Positions 1 through 6,984 are shown, counted from the first letter of the stretch. The stretch is 13,125 nt of DNA from Candidatus Zixiibacteriota bacterium (GCA_023129805.1 JAGMBK010000041.1:1-13125); one strand, 5' to 3'. Notes: a model not told the origin generated them from the sequence alone. Translations and numbers: made by a program.

Positions 1-1
1 G

Positions 2-24
2 GTTAAAGGTTATACGTTAAAGGT
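2..24. repeat. Short direct repeat, GTTAAAGGT twice
   Basis: The 9-mer GTTAAAGGT occurs at 2-10 and again at 16-24, a 14-base period. It lies beyond the 3' end of the sorting-domain gene at 140-715 and beside two hairpins. No coding function is visible in positions 1-139. The repeat may continue to the left of the window. Confidence 0.6.
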
Positions 25-33
25 TTTTGGAGT

Positions 34-51
34 GTCTGCCTTCAGGCAGAC
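34..51. repeat. Perfect hairpin, 7-bp stem with TTCA loop
   Basis: GTCTGCC (34-40) and GGCAGAC (45-51) pair perfectly around a four-base loop. Neither strand has a T-tract next to the stem, so it is not a canonical intrinsic terminator. With the hairpin at 89-108 it forms a palindrome cluster downstream of the 140-715 gene. It could be a REP-like intergenic element or could protect the 3' end of that mRNA. Confidence 0.6.
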
Positions 52-88
52 CAAAGGTGATACAAGAGCACCAAAGTTTTTTGTTCGG

Positions 89-108
89 GCGGGAATTGGA
101 TTTCCCGC
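89..108. repeat. Perfect hairpin, 7-bp GC-rich stem
   Basis: GCGGGAA (89-95) pairs with TTCCCGC (102-108) around a six-base loop. It starts about 30 bases past the stop codon of the minus-strand gene at 140-715. On the minus strand an A-run, not a T-run, follows the stem, so a standard intrinsic terminator is unlikely although the position would suit one. Confidence 0.6.
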
Positions 109-139
109 ACCAACTTTAGCTCTCGCAGTCCAAATGACT

Positions 140-715
140 TCACTTCAAAAGTGTCATCTTCTTACACTTCACGAAATCTCCAGCTTCAATCCGATAAAAG
201 TAGACTCCGGAACTGACCTCATTCCCACCATCATCCTTGCCATCCCAGTGGATCGTCTTGTATCCCGGCTCCTGTGGTTCATCCACCAAGTTTCTCACCT
301 TTTGCCCCAGGATGTTATAGATTCGAATCTTTACCTGCGATACTTTAGGCAGAGCATATTCGATGATGGTGGTGGGATTGAATGGATTGGGATAGTTCTG
401 GCGCAAATCGAATTCTTTGGGAAGCTGACTGAAATCTTCCTCCTCCCACTCCACTGGAGTCGTCTGGACCACCCAGGGGTTCCAGAAACCAGTGTAAAGT
501 ATTGTATCTGCTGTGGCCTGGACCCCGGTGATGGATTGACCTAAAGATGAAGAGAGCTTGTAGCTGGTCGTGGAAAGCCACATGGCTCCTCCTCCATTCA
601 GAACCTGCCGGGGAATCTGGTAAGCGAGAGTATGGGAATAGCTCATACTAAAGATACACCAGACCAACAGGAGAAGCAGGCTTACTCTGGAAGAAATCTT
701 CAACCATCTGGCCAT
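140..715 (-). CDS. Short exported protein with C-terminal sorting (FlgD-like) domain
   Basis: A 191-residue protein. I place the start at the ATG at 715 because an AGGAGGT ribosome site lies just upstream and a signal peptide follows at once: basic MARWLKISSR, a leucine-rich core, cleavage probably near residue 31. An upstream in-frame start at 790 would put 25 residues before the signal peptide and is disfavoured. Residues 32-80 carry a Gly-rich segment with SSSLGQ and TGFWNPWV, a pattern seen in short secreted proteins of FCB candidate phyla. Residues 107-114 read NYPNPFNP and begin an Ig-like beta domain of the T9SS type A / FlgD class, including LGQKVRNLV and SSGVYFYRI, ending at a terminal Lys. 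The family role is outer-membrane export or surface anchoring; here it makes up nearly half the protein. The cargo function is unknown. The promoter is unclear. Confidence 0.85.
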   Translation of the reverse strand: MARWLKISSRVSLLLLLVWCIFSMSYSHTLAYQIPRQVLNGGGAMWLSTTSYKLSSSLGQSITGVQATADTILYTGFWNPWVVQTTPVEWEEEDFSQLPKEFDLRQNYPNPFNPTTIIEYALPKVSQVKIRIYNILGQKVRNLVDEPQEPGYKTIHWDGKDDGGNEVSSGVYFYRIEAGDFVKCKKMTLLK

Positions 716-841
716 GGTCCACCTCCTTTCGGTAATGTCAGTTTTTGTCATTATCATTACTAAAAGAATACAAATAATCTCGTTTGTCAAGCAGTTTGCT
801 GGAGTACTTGAGACCTCTGAGGGTCTATCTGGAGCAAGTCA

Positions 842-868
842 ACGGATTGAACGGATTGAGCGGATGAA
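842..868. repeat. 9-bp imperfect tandem repeat
   Basis: ACGGATTGA occurs at 842-850 and 851-859, followed by the variant GCGGATGAA at 860-868. It lies in the 296-base gap between the sorting-domain gene and pepA. Nothing in this gap looks coding; it otherwise holds the two hairpins described separately and the upstream region of the 715 start. Confidence 0.55.
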
Positions 869-898
869 AGTCGTAAGTCAAGCATTCCCACCTTTGGG

Positions 899-916
899 GT
901 GAACCATACGGTTCAC
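899..916. repeat. Perfect hairpin, 7-bp stem with ATAC loop
   Basis: GTGAACC (899-905) pairs with GGTTCAC (910-916). The stem can extend by one G-T and two G-C pairs to 896-919. There is no T-tract on either side. It is one of two hairpins in the gap beyond the 3' end of pepA. Confidence 0.6.
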
Positions 917-952
917 TCCTTTGGCGGGGTGCTTAACGAAACAACATAGATT

Positions 953-987
953 GTCAACCACCCCCGACGAATCGGGGAATGGTTGAC
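953..987. repeat. Long two-part hairpin downstream of pepA
   Basis: The outer stem GTCAACCA (953-960) pairs with TGGTTGAC (980-987). The inner stem CCCCGA (962-967) pairs with TCGGGG (972-977) around a CGAA loop. One base and two bases are unpaired at the junction. It begins 24 bases past the pepA stop on the minus strand, a natural place for a 3'-end structure. The following minus-strand sequence has no T-run, so this is not a classic intrinsic terminator. It could instead be an intergenic palindromic element or an RNA-stabilising 3' hairpin. Confidence 0.65.
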
Positions 988-1011
988 CTACGCCGCTGAA
1001 AACCGAGTCTA

Positions 1012-2517
1012 TCAAATTTTTTTCCAATCCTTCAGAAATTGCAGCAGAAGCCTTGCTCCAAATCCGGTTGCACCCTTAGAATGATAGGAATCATCTTTTT
1101 CTTTAAAATCGACTCCGGCAATGTCTAAATGTATCCAGGGAAGGTCTCCAACGAAGTTCTGCAGAAAAGCGGCCGCTAAAATCGCGCCTCCGAATCTTCC
1201 GCCCACATTCTTGATGTCTGCTAAATCACTTTTCAAGAATTCGTCATACTCTTTCCACAAAGGCATCTCCCAAATCCGTTCGCCACTCATCTCACCTGCC
1301 TTCAGCATTTGAGCTTTCAGTCCTCGGTGATTTCCAAAGAGCCCGGCACAGATGGTTCCTAAAGCCAGTTTAATGGTACCAGTCAAAGTAGCCACATCCA
1401 GGATAGCGTCTGGCTTAAAACTTCGGGCATAGGACAAAGCATCCGCCAGAATCAGACGTCCTTCCGCATCCGTGTTTAAGACCTCAATGGTCTTTCCTAA
1501 ATGCGAGGTCAGGATATCTCCCACCTTTAAAGCTGAACCTGAGGGAAGGTTCTCCGTAGCGGGAACTATTCCAATAAGATGAAGTGGCAATCCCATCTTG
1601 GCACAAGCGGCGATAGTGGCGATAACCACTGCTCCTCCCATCATATCCCCCTTCATCTCCACCATGCCCTCGGTGGTTTTCAAGGATAGCCCTCCGGCAT
1701 CAAAAGTGATCCCCTTGCCCACCAGAGCTAAAGTATTTGTACTTCTCTGTGGAGGGACGTATTCTAAAACGATTAGTTTGGAAGGCTGTTTGCTCCCTGA
1801 AGCTACTGCTAAAAAGGTATTCATCTTCAGTTTCTTTATCTCTGCTGCGGAAAAAATCCTGCACTTGAGGTTATTTTCACGGGCAAGCCGGTCTGCTTCA
1901 CCAGCCAGGCGCTCAGGAGTCAGATAATTGCCTGGTCGGTTGGCTAAGTCGCGGGAAAAATTGGTGGCCCAGGAAAATATCTCCCCAAATTCTTTACCTC
2001 TTTTGATCTCACCAATTCCCTTGCGCTTCTCTTTCAAAAAAGTCAGCCTCTGCAAAGCCACCCTCTCGTTTTCATCGACGGTTTTGTAGCAATCGAGTCT
2101 GTAATTGGAAAGCAGCATCCCCTCCACCATCGCTTGCGAAGCTTCCTGTAGTTTGACCGCGGGATAACTTGACTCGAATGCTTGTACCGAGACGCTTTTG
2201 AGCTTCAGCTCCCGCAACTTTCTTCCTGCAAAACCATATGCTCGACGAATCTTTTCAATTGCTATCTCATTTCTTTTTCCTAACCCTACCAGAATGATTC
2301 TTCTGAATTTCAATCTGCCCTGGGGATATAAAATTGCAGTTTGTCCTGATTTTGCAGTAAAATCCCCTGTTTCAAACAGGTGGCTCACCGCTCCAGAAAG
2401 CTTATCATCAATGGTTTCAAGCACACCGACAAGTCTTTTAACTTCTTCAAAGCAATTCAGAAGAACAGCCTCATCTTCTGCTAACTCAACTCTTCCTTGT
2501 TTGACTTCTATCTGCAT
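1012..2517 (-). CDS. pepA: Leucyl aminopeptidase (M17 family)
   Basis: A cytosolic two-metal aminopeptidase that removes N-terminal residues from peptides in peptide turnover; family members are homohexamers. At 501 residues it has normal family length. The C-terminal catalytic domain carries the signature NTDAEGR at 348-354. The metal and active-site residues match E. coli PepA with an offset of two: Lys268 and Asp273 in GKGITFDAGGLS, Lys280, Asp291, Asp350, Glu352 and Arg354. All are present, so the enzyme should be active. Residues 1 to about 170 form the N-terminal macro-like regulatory domain, less conserved here. The ATG at 2517 has AAGGAG upstream at good spacing, and a sigma70-like promoter lies 57 bases further up. 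Flanking gaps of about 300 and 500 bases point to a single-gene transcript. No evidence shows a DNA-binding role like that of E. coli PepA in XerCD recombination. Confidence 0.96.
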   Translation of the reverse strand: MQIEVKQGRVELAEDEAVLLNCFEEVKRLVGVLETIDDKLSGAVSHLFETGDFTAKSGQTAILYPQGRLKFRRIILVGLGKRNEIAIEKIRRAYGFAGRKLRELKLKSVSVQAFESSYPAVKLQEASQAMVEGMLLSNYRLDCYKTVDENERVALQRLTFLKEKRKGIGEIKRGKEFGEIFSWATNFSRDLANRPGNYLTPERLAGEADRLARENNLKCRIFSAAEIKKLKMNTFLAVASGSKQPSKLIVLEYVPPQRSTNTLALVGKGITFDAGGLSLKTTEGMVEMKGDMMGGAVVIATIAACAKMGLPLHLIGIVPATENLPSGSALKVGDILTSHLGKTIEVLNTDAEGRLILADALSYARSFKPDAILDVATLTGTIKLALGTICAGLFGNHRGLKAQMLKAGEMSGERIWEMPLWKEYDEFLKSDLADIKNVGGRFGGAILAAAFLQNFVGDLPWIHLDIAGVDFKEKDDSYHSKGATGFGARLLLQFLKDWKKI

Positions 2518-2573
2518 GGCAGACTCCTTTCCCTAAAAACCAAAAATAGATTCGAATTCCATTACCCAGTCCA

Positions 2574-2602
2574 AGTATACTCAAAAGCTTTAAATTGTGC
2601 AA
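2574..2602 (-). promoter_or_regulatory. Predicted sigma70-type promoter for pepA
   Basis: Read on the minus strand: TTGCAC (2597-2602), a 17-base spacer, then TATACT (2574-2579). Spacing is ideal and each hexamer matches the consensus at four or more positions. Transcription would begin near 2567, leaving a leader of about 50 bases before the pepA ATG at 2517. Confidence 0.65.
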
Positions 2603-2645
2603 GCCTAAAAAAGATTGCCCCTGTAAATACGGAAAGCAATGGTAT

Positions 2646-2676
2646 GCATTTCTTCGGAAATGCCATTTTTGTTTTT
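2646..2676 (+). terminator. Intrinsic-terminator-like hairpin with no gene in front
   Basis: GCATTTC (2646-2652) and GAAATGC (2657-2663) pair perfectly around a TTCG tetraloop. On the plus strand CATTTTTGTTTTT follows, a terminator layout. No convincing plus-strand gene ends here: the frame at 2497-2715 overlaps pepA antisense and runs through the hairpin. It may end a short untranslated plus-strand transcript, or simply block transcription between pepA and the sensor gene. Confidence 0.5.
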
Positions 2677-3034
2677 CTGACTGGCGAAGAGAATATAGCA
2701 GAACTTCAGAAGTAGCGAAAGTACATGTGTTATTTCAGTAAGTTGGCCAAAGAGAGAAATGATCCTGCATCAAGAAGATGGTTAATCCGACTGCGGTGGT
2801 AACAAAAACCGATCGGTAAAATGTTCTAACGTTTATCAAACAGCTTGGGTGGATAAAGAAGTCGAAAGGCAAAAAGGAAAAATAGGATGACTGCTCCGGG
2901 AAGATCGACAGCCCCCCTTCTCTTTGAAAAAAAGGTTCATGCAAGGGGTGGTAAGAACTTCATGACATTTTATTCCCTGCGATTCAGATATGGTGCTTAA
3001 ACCTGGTGCAAAGATATGCACTTAAATTTTTGCT
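2677..3034. other. Intergenic region, possible decayed kinase tail
   Basis: This 358-base stretch between the orphan terminator and the GAF-sensor stop has no gene I can support. The short minus-strand frames at 2735-2944 and 2836-3021 lack ribosome sites. In the sensor's own reading frame, past its stop, residues encoded near 2941-2900 read EPFFQREGGLSI. This weakly recalls the F-box and G2-box of a histidine-kinase ATPase domain. A small hairpin (GTGCA 3006-3010 with TGCAC 3017-3021) lies just past the sensor stop. Confidence 0.3.
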
Positions 3035-5203
3035 TTAACCTGAAACTACTTGCTCGATCGGTTGATTTGACCTTGATTTCCTCCTGCTGGTGGTTGAGTT
3101 TAAGAATCCCTCCAAGGTTTTTTGTATTCGATCCACCCCATTCTCAATGTTGCTGAGATATTTTAAACTAACCGGGCTTAAGCTTGACTCCTTCAACCTT
3201 AAAAGCTCGGCTGACCCCCGAATTGAAGTCAGAGGATTGTTGATTTGATAGTTTAAATCCGAAAGCCAAAGGTCGGTTTCTCTCTGAATCTCCACGGTCT
3301 CCTTGGGTTCGTCAGAATATTTCAGCCTTTCTCTTAATCGCTCATTTGAACGGCGCAGAATACCTTTCTTCAGAGCCAGGCAAAGCTGATTTGCCTTGTG
3401 TTTGACAAAGGCCATTTCCTCTCTGCTGAAGGGCTGTCTATCCCAACTGCGCATCTCTCCCACCGAGACAATTCCCACCGCCTTATCATTCAAAATCAAA
3501 GGGACCAGAAATGCTGAATCTACTTTCTCATCCATGATAAGCCGGGCTTCCTTTTTCGACATCAAACTTTCCGGATCATCCTGATTGATCAGCATGGGCC
3601 TTTTTGCCTCCAGGGTCAAGCGATGCCAGGGCAGATCATCCAAAGAGAATCGTTCCTCCTTTTTTAAGTTAATCCCTTCGGATCTGATTTGACGAGCCGT
3701 ACAGTTGATCAACTGGTCCTTCTTTTTGGACATCAGTACCACCCGGGCGAAGCTTTTAGGTAGATCTAAAGTGATGCTTGAGGTTGCATCTTCTAACAGA
3801 GTTTTGAGATCTTCCTCTCCAGCCAGCTTCTTATCAAATTCGTAAAGCGATCTGTCCAAAGATTCCTTTCTTTCCAACATCTGCTCAAGCCTTTGCTCCA
3901 AAAGAACCTGGGAAAGCGTCAAAGTAAACAATCTGAGCCATTTGGTATCATTGACCGAATAGAAGTTTGGCTTTTTATGACCCAGGCTCAAGGCTCCACA
4001 AATCGAGTCACCAGACCACAAAGGAAGAATGATCCGGGACTTAATTCCGCAGGCTTTAAAAAGGGAGTCTTCAGAGGAGCTCTCACTCAGATCGATATCA
4101 CGATCTATCCACACCTCTCCTGATCGCATCACCTCTCCTATCACCTTTCCTGCAGTGGGAACGCCCGCCCTTCTGTCTACCAACATTCCTCCGGAGCTTC
4201 CGATAGAGATCCTCTTCATATTCTGTGCTGATCCTGCCGTCAAAGCTAAGGAGATATGATCAAAATCTATTATTCTTTTGAGTTGGGTTGAAATCTTGGG
4301 AAATGCTTCCTCCAGCGAGTTGGTTTCCTGAACTATCTTTAGCATATTTTCAACCGCGGAGATGTAATCTCTTCTTTTTTTGTTTCTATCGGAGACCAGG
4401 TTTTGTTTAGCCGCCAGCCCTAAAGTCTCGCCCACGCTGGTCAAAAATTGAATCTCCTGATATGAGAAACCATCTGGTTTTGTATCATAAAGCCCCATAA
4501 GCCCCAGCACCTTTCCACAGAACTTGATGGGCACACAGGCAAAAGAACGGATCTCTTCTTGATCTGAGAAAAGCGTCCCAAATTCCGGCAGGCTTTTGAC
4601 ATCTGTGGTGGTGGTGACCTTTTGGGAACTCTTCGATTCCTTATACCACATGTTCCTAAAGTACAGGTCATACAGGGTAAAAAGATTTCCAGTCGACACT
4701 CCTGCACGCGCCACCAATACCATTTCGGAAGAACGAAAGGTAGGTTTAAAGATCACACCCATCTTGTATCCCATTACGTTCATCAGATGTAACAACGACT
4801 CTTTGAGTATCTCGTCTGGCTGGCTACGATGGTTGATCACGGATAGAAGGGATTTCAAACAGGCAAGCTGTCTTAGCCGTTGGTTGGCGTTTCTTTTTAC
4901 CGCCACAAGAGAACCCCACCATTTTACCAAGCCAAACAGGATCAGTGCCCCGCCAGCCACATAACCGAATATGCCTATCCCACGAATGATTTGCTGCCAC
5001 TGGGAGGCGAAGGCATATTCCCCCTGGTTTAAGATTAAAGCAAGATTTGTCCCCCCAGCCAGAACAAGTAAGATTCCTCCCAGCATCAGGGCTCTCCAGC
5101 TTTGCGGATAATATTCAAAATACCTCTCTTTTTGCTTTAAGATGAAAAACAAGAAGGCTAAAAAGAAAAGAACAACTGCCAGATCAAGTATCAATTTATA
5201 CAT
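3035..5203 (-). CDS. Membrane-anchored triple-GAF sensor with degenerate histidine-kinase core
   Basis: A 722-residue protein. The ATG at 5203 follows AGGAGGT at good spacing. Three hydrophobic helices (about 5-22, 38-58 and 72-95) anchor it in the membrane. Three GAF modules follow: about 125-270, with FACVPIKFCGKVLGLMGLYD; 288-435, with IILPLWSGDSICGALSLG; and 465-612, with AFLVPLILNDKAVGIVSVG. Residues 640-705 match the dimerisation helices of histidine kinases, including INNPLTSIRGSAELL. The family pattern there is His-Glu followed by INNPL, but this protein has Tyr652-Gln653, so the phosphoacceptor is missing. It stops about 65 residues later, with no N, G1, F or G2 boxes, so there is no ATPase domain. 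It cannot autophosphorylate in the usual way. It may signal by GAF-ligand-driven contact, perhaps with the Fis regulator encoded upstream on the same strand. The ligands are unknown. Confidence 0.88.
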   Translation of the reverse strand: MYKLILDLAVVLFFLAFLFFILKQKERYFEYYPQSWRALMLGGILLVLAGGTNLALILNQGEYAFASQWQQIIRGIGIFGYVAGGALILFGLVKWWGSLVAVKRNANQRLRQLACLKSLLSVINHRSQPDEILKESLLHLMNVMGYKMGVIFKPTFRSSEMVLVARAGVSTGNLFTLYDLYFRNMWYKESKSSQKVTTTTDVKSLPEFGTLFSDQEEIRSFACVPIKFCGKVLGLMGLYDTKPDGFSYQEIQFLTSVGETLGLAAKQNLVSDRNKKRRDYISAVENMLKIVQETNSLEEAFPKISTQLKRIIDFDHISLALTAGSAQNMKRISIGSSGGMLVDRRAGVPTAGKVIGEVMRSGEVWIDRDIDLSESSSEDSLFKACGIKSRIILPLWSGDSICGALSLGHKKPNFYSVNDTKWLRLFTLTLSQVLLEQRLEQMLERKESLDRSLYEFDKKLAGEEDLKTLLEDATSSITLDLPKSFARVVLMSKKKDQLINCTARQIRSEGINLKKEERFSLDDLPWHRLTLEAKRPMLINQDDPESLMSKKEARLIMDEKVDSAFLVPLILNDKAVGIVSVGEMRSWDRQPFSREEMAFVKHKANQLCLALKKGILRRSNERLRERLKYSDEPKETVEIQRETDLWLSDLNYQINNPLTSIRGSAELLRLKESSLSPVSLKYLSNIENGVDRIQKTLEGFLNSTTSRRKSRSNQPIEQVVSG

Positions 5204-5570
5204 TTCTCAACCTCCTGAAGAAAGGTTTAAAGAAGGTAGTTTAAGTAAGAATTTGACAGGGACTAAAATTTCTATAACCATGTTACAGTTCGGAAGAAAC
5301 CATCATCTCCAGCCTTGAGAAGATGGAAAAGAAAAAGAATTTTTTTGCGGACGGTTATTTTGATTTTTTTCTCAGATGACCAACCTAAAAAAAGAGGTGT
5401 AATTGCTCATTTGATTCTTTGAGTCAACACATTATTATTATCGACAGAAAGCGTCAGTGTTTTAGCCTGCGGCAAAAGAGATCATCCAGAAAGTGTTCAG
5501 TAAGGTAAGCTATCTTGAATAATGTTGGGGGAACGACTGGTTTTCGTTCTTCGGGGAATTAAAATTATAT
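5204..5570. other. Intergenic region between Fis regulator and GAF sensor
   Basis: These 367 bases separate two same-strand genes and have no coding frame I can support. A modest hairpin, GAACGA (5531-5536) with TCGTTC (5544-5549), lies about 20 bases past the regulator stop. It lacks a T-tract on the minus strand. An imperfect stem, CCATC (5300-5304) with GATGG (5322-5326), precedes the sensor gene. I found no well-spaced sigma70 or sigma54 promoter for the sensor. The gap is long for tight coupling, so cotranscription of the pair is possible but not shown. Confidence 0.4.
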
Positions 5571-6269
5571 CTAAAATATGTCGAATCTTTTCATCCTCTC
5601 TCTTAAGGTGTTTCGGGAAATGCCCAAAAGCTGTGAGGCTTTTACCTGGTTATGATTGACATATTTCAACACCTCAGAGATCATGGTCCGCTCCAACCCG
5701 GAGAGAAGGCGGTCGTAGACGTGACCCCGGCAATCTCGAATTACCCGGTCAAAGATCGGACTCAACACCTGTTCAAATATGTGATGATAGTCCTGGTTGG
5801 CTGAATGCGGGTTTTCAGAAGCTCTGTCCGGATCGCTTCCAACTTCGATTCTTCTTTTCTCCTGACTTGAAAACCGTATTGATCCCAAAAGCACCTTCTG
5901 CTTATGTTTGGCCGACTCAGAAGACAAAGCTTCTTTTACTAAAGAGGCGATCTTTTCCATCTGAAAGGGTGGAGGCACCACTTTGTAGTTTTTCTCCTTA
6001 CTCTCCCTTTCCCGATACACGGGATTCTTTGATAACACAATTAGCGGAAGATCCGAATCTGTCTCCCTTATCTTTTTGATCGTCTCTATTCCCGATTGAT
6101 CCACCGAATCTAAATCCAAGATCACCAGGTCAGGCTTAACATTGGTTAAAGAGGTGATCACACTTTTGCCATGTGGAGAGACTAAAAGTTTAAATCCCTT
6201 TGAATCAAGACACCTATCCAGATCCTGGGATATCTTGGGATCTGAGCCCACCACTAATATCTGTTTCAT
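5571..6269 (-). CDS. Receiver-Fis regulator with degenerate phospho-receiver
   Basis: A 232-residue DNA-binding regulator. Residues 1-115 fold as a response-regulator receiver, with Asp52 at the phosphorylation site in DLVILDLD and Ser80 at the switch position. The two acidic metal-binding residues after beta-1 are replaced: the usual VDD-type pocket reads VVGSDP, with Gly8 and Ser9. The invariant Lys of the KPF motif is Pro100, in VVPPPF. Phosphorylation is therefore probably weak or absent. A linker runs to about 180. Residues 185-230 form a Fis-type helix-turn-helix, with NHNQVKASQLLGISRNTLRERM close to the NtrC C-terminus. No AAA+ domain lies between, so it is not a sigma54 activator; the layout recalls RegA/ActR-type regulators. 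The ATG at 6269 is the natural start of the receiver fold but has no evident Shine-Dalgarno. It sits upstream of the GAF sensor on the same strand. Targets are unknown. Confidence 0.9.
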   Translation of the reverse strand: MKQILVVGSDPKISQDLDRCLDSKGFKLLVSPHGKSVITSLTNVKPDLVILDLDSVDQSGIETIKKIRETDSDLPLIVLSKNPVYRERESKEKNYKVVPPPFQMEKIASLVKEALSSESAKHKQKVLLGSIRFSSQEKRRIEVGSDPDRASENPHSANQDYHHIFEQVLSPIFDRVIRDCRGHVYDRLLSGLERTMISEVLKYVNHNQVKASQLLGISRNTLRERMKRFDIF

Positions 6270-6328
6270 GGCTTTTGAAATTTGATGGTTCGAATGAAAG
6301 TCTCTTTTCGTAGAGATAGTATCGGCAG

Positions 6329-6358
6329 AAAAAAAGCCATCTGAAGTGAAAGGCTTTT
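6329..6358 (-). terminator. Terminator-like hairpin in the Fis-regulator leader
   Basis: AAAAGCC (6332-6338) and GGCTTTT (6352-6358) pair. On the minus strand the downstream arm runs into seven consecutive T residues, giving a weak intrinsic-terminator shape with a 13-base loop. It lies 60 bases upstream of the regulator start and about 95 bases past the strong terminator of the GYD gene. It could be a backup terminator or a leader attenuator. The stem has only three G-C pairs. Confidence 0.4.
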
Positions 6359-6450
6359 ATAAAGTCACAATTTTTGTCATTAAAGAGGATAGATAGAAAT
6401 CACCGCACAATTTTTCGATTTTCGTTTTTGTGGATCTTTCTGGACTTCCT

Positions 6451-6487
6451 AAAAAAAACCCGATTGACAAAAAATATCAACCGGGTT
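6451..6487 (-). terminator. Intrinsic terminator of the GYD gene
   Basis: On the minus strand AACCCG, one mismatch, then TTGA pair with TCAA and CGGGTT (arms at 6477-6487 and 6457-6467) around a nine-base loop. A run of eight T residues (complement of 6451-6458) follows at once. The structure starts about 85 bases past the GYD stop. It closes the helicase-GYD side transcript and isolates the Fis-regulator gene downstream. Confidence 0.85.
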
Positions 6488-6572
6488 CAAGAGGATGCAT
6501 GTTTCTCCTCTTGTTATTTAACCAGCAAAATGTTTAAGTGGGATTTGGCTGGCTTTTCAAACTTACCCTAAA

Positions 6573-6863
6573 TCAGGCTTCTTTGACTGCTTGAAGAAAC
6601 TCCTCTAACGGAATGGCGACCAGATTCTCCGGTGCTATCCTTCCTTTCATAGCTGTCTTAAAGAGAACCTTCAAGGCTGATTTCTGATCCGGAAATTCAG
6701 TGATGTAAAGAAAATCATATCTTCCTAAAAGGGCATAGGCGTTTATGATCTTTCCTCCGGCTTCCCGTATCTCCTTCTGACCTTCTTCGATGTACCGTTG
6801 ACTCTCCTTCAGTCCCTTTGTGCCTTCAGCCGTTGATTTGAAAAGAGTGACATAAATAGGCAT
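6573..6863 (-). CDS. GYD-domain protein
   Basis: A 96-residue protein matching the GYD family (PF08734) in length and pattern. It begins MPIYVTLFKSTAEG, has a conserved Gly-Lys-Ile turn near 37-40, and carries the family motif as GRYDF at 47-51 (Arg in the second position). ALKVLFKTAMKG and an acidic C-terminal helix follow. The family has a small ferredoxin-like alpha/beta fold that dimerises; no reaction has been assigned to it. There is no signal peptide, so it is cytosolic. The ATG at 6863 has a strong AAGGAGGTG upstream. It lies 154 bases behind the helicase on the same strand, so they may share a transcript, ending at the terminator at 6451-6487. A functional link to DNA repair is not shown. 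Confidence 0.88.
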   Translation of the reverse strand: MPIYVTLFKSTAEGTKGLKESQRYIEEGQKEIREAGGKIINAYALLGRYDFLYITEFPDQKSALKVLFKTAMKGRIAPENLVAIPLEEFLQAVKEA

Positions 6864-6984
6864 ACTTTTTCACCTCCTTTCCTATGGATCCAAATTCGGA
6901 CAATCCATGAAAAATTTGCTTATGCGGATAATGTGACATCAAGAAAAACTGAGGTTTTAAAGGTTTAGCAGTTCAATTGCTTTT

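Noticed and set aside
32..544. A 170-codon plus-strand open frame across the sorting-domain gene
   Set aside because: It is antisense to the NYPNPFNP domain, has no recognisable fold, and begins inside a hairpin-rich non-coding stretch.
765..790. Promoter for the sorting-domain gene, TTGACA (785-790) with TATTCT (765-770) on the minus strand
   Set aside because: The spacer is only 14 bases and no better -10 lies at 16-18, so the -35 match alone is not enough.
2497..2715. A 72-codon plus-strand open frame overlapping the pepA start
   Set aside because: It overlaps the conserved pepA N-terminus and its promoter, has no ribosome site, and runs across a terminator-like hairpin.
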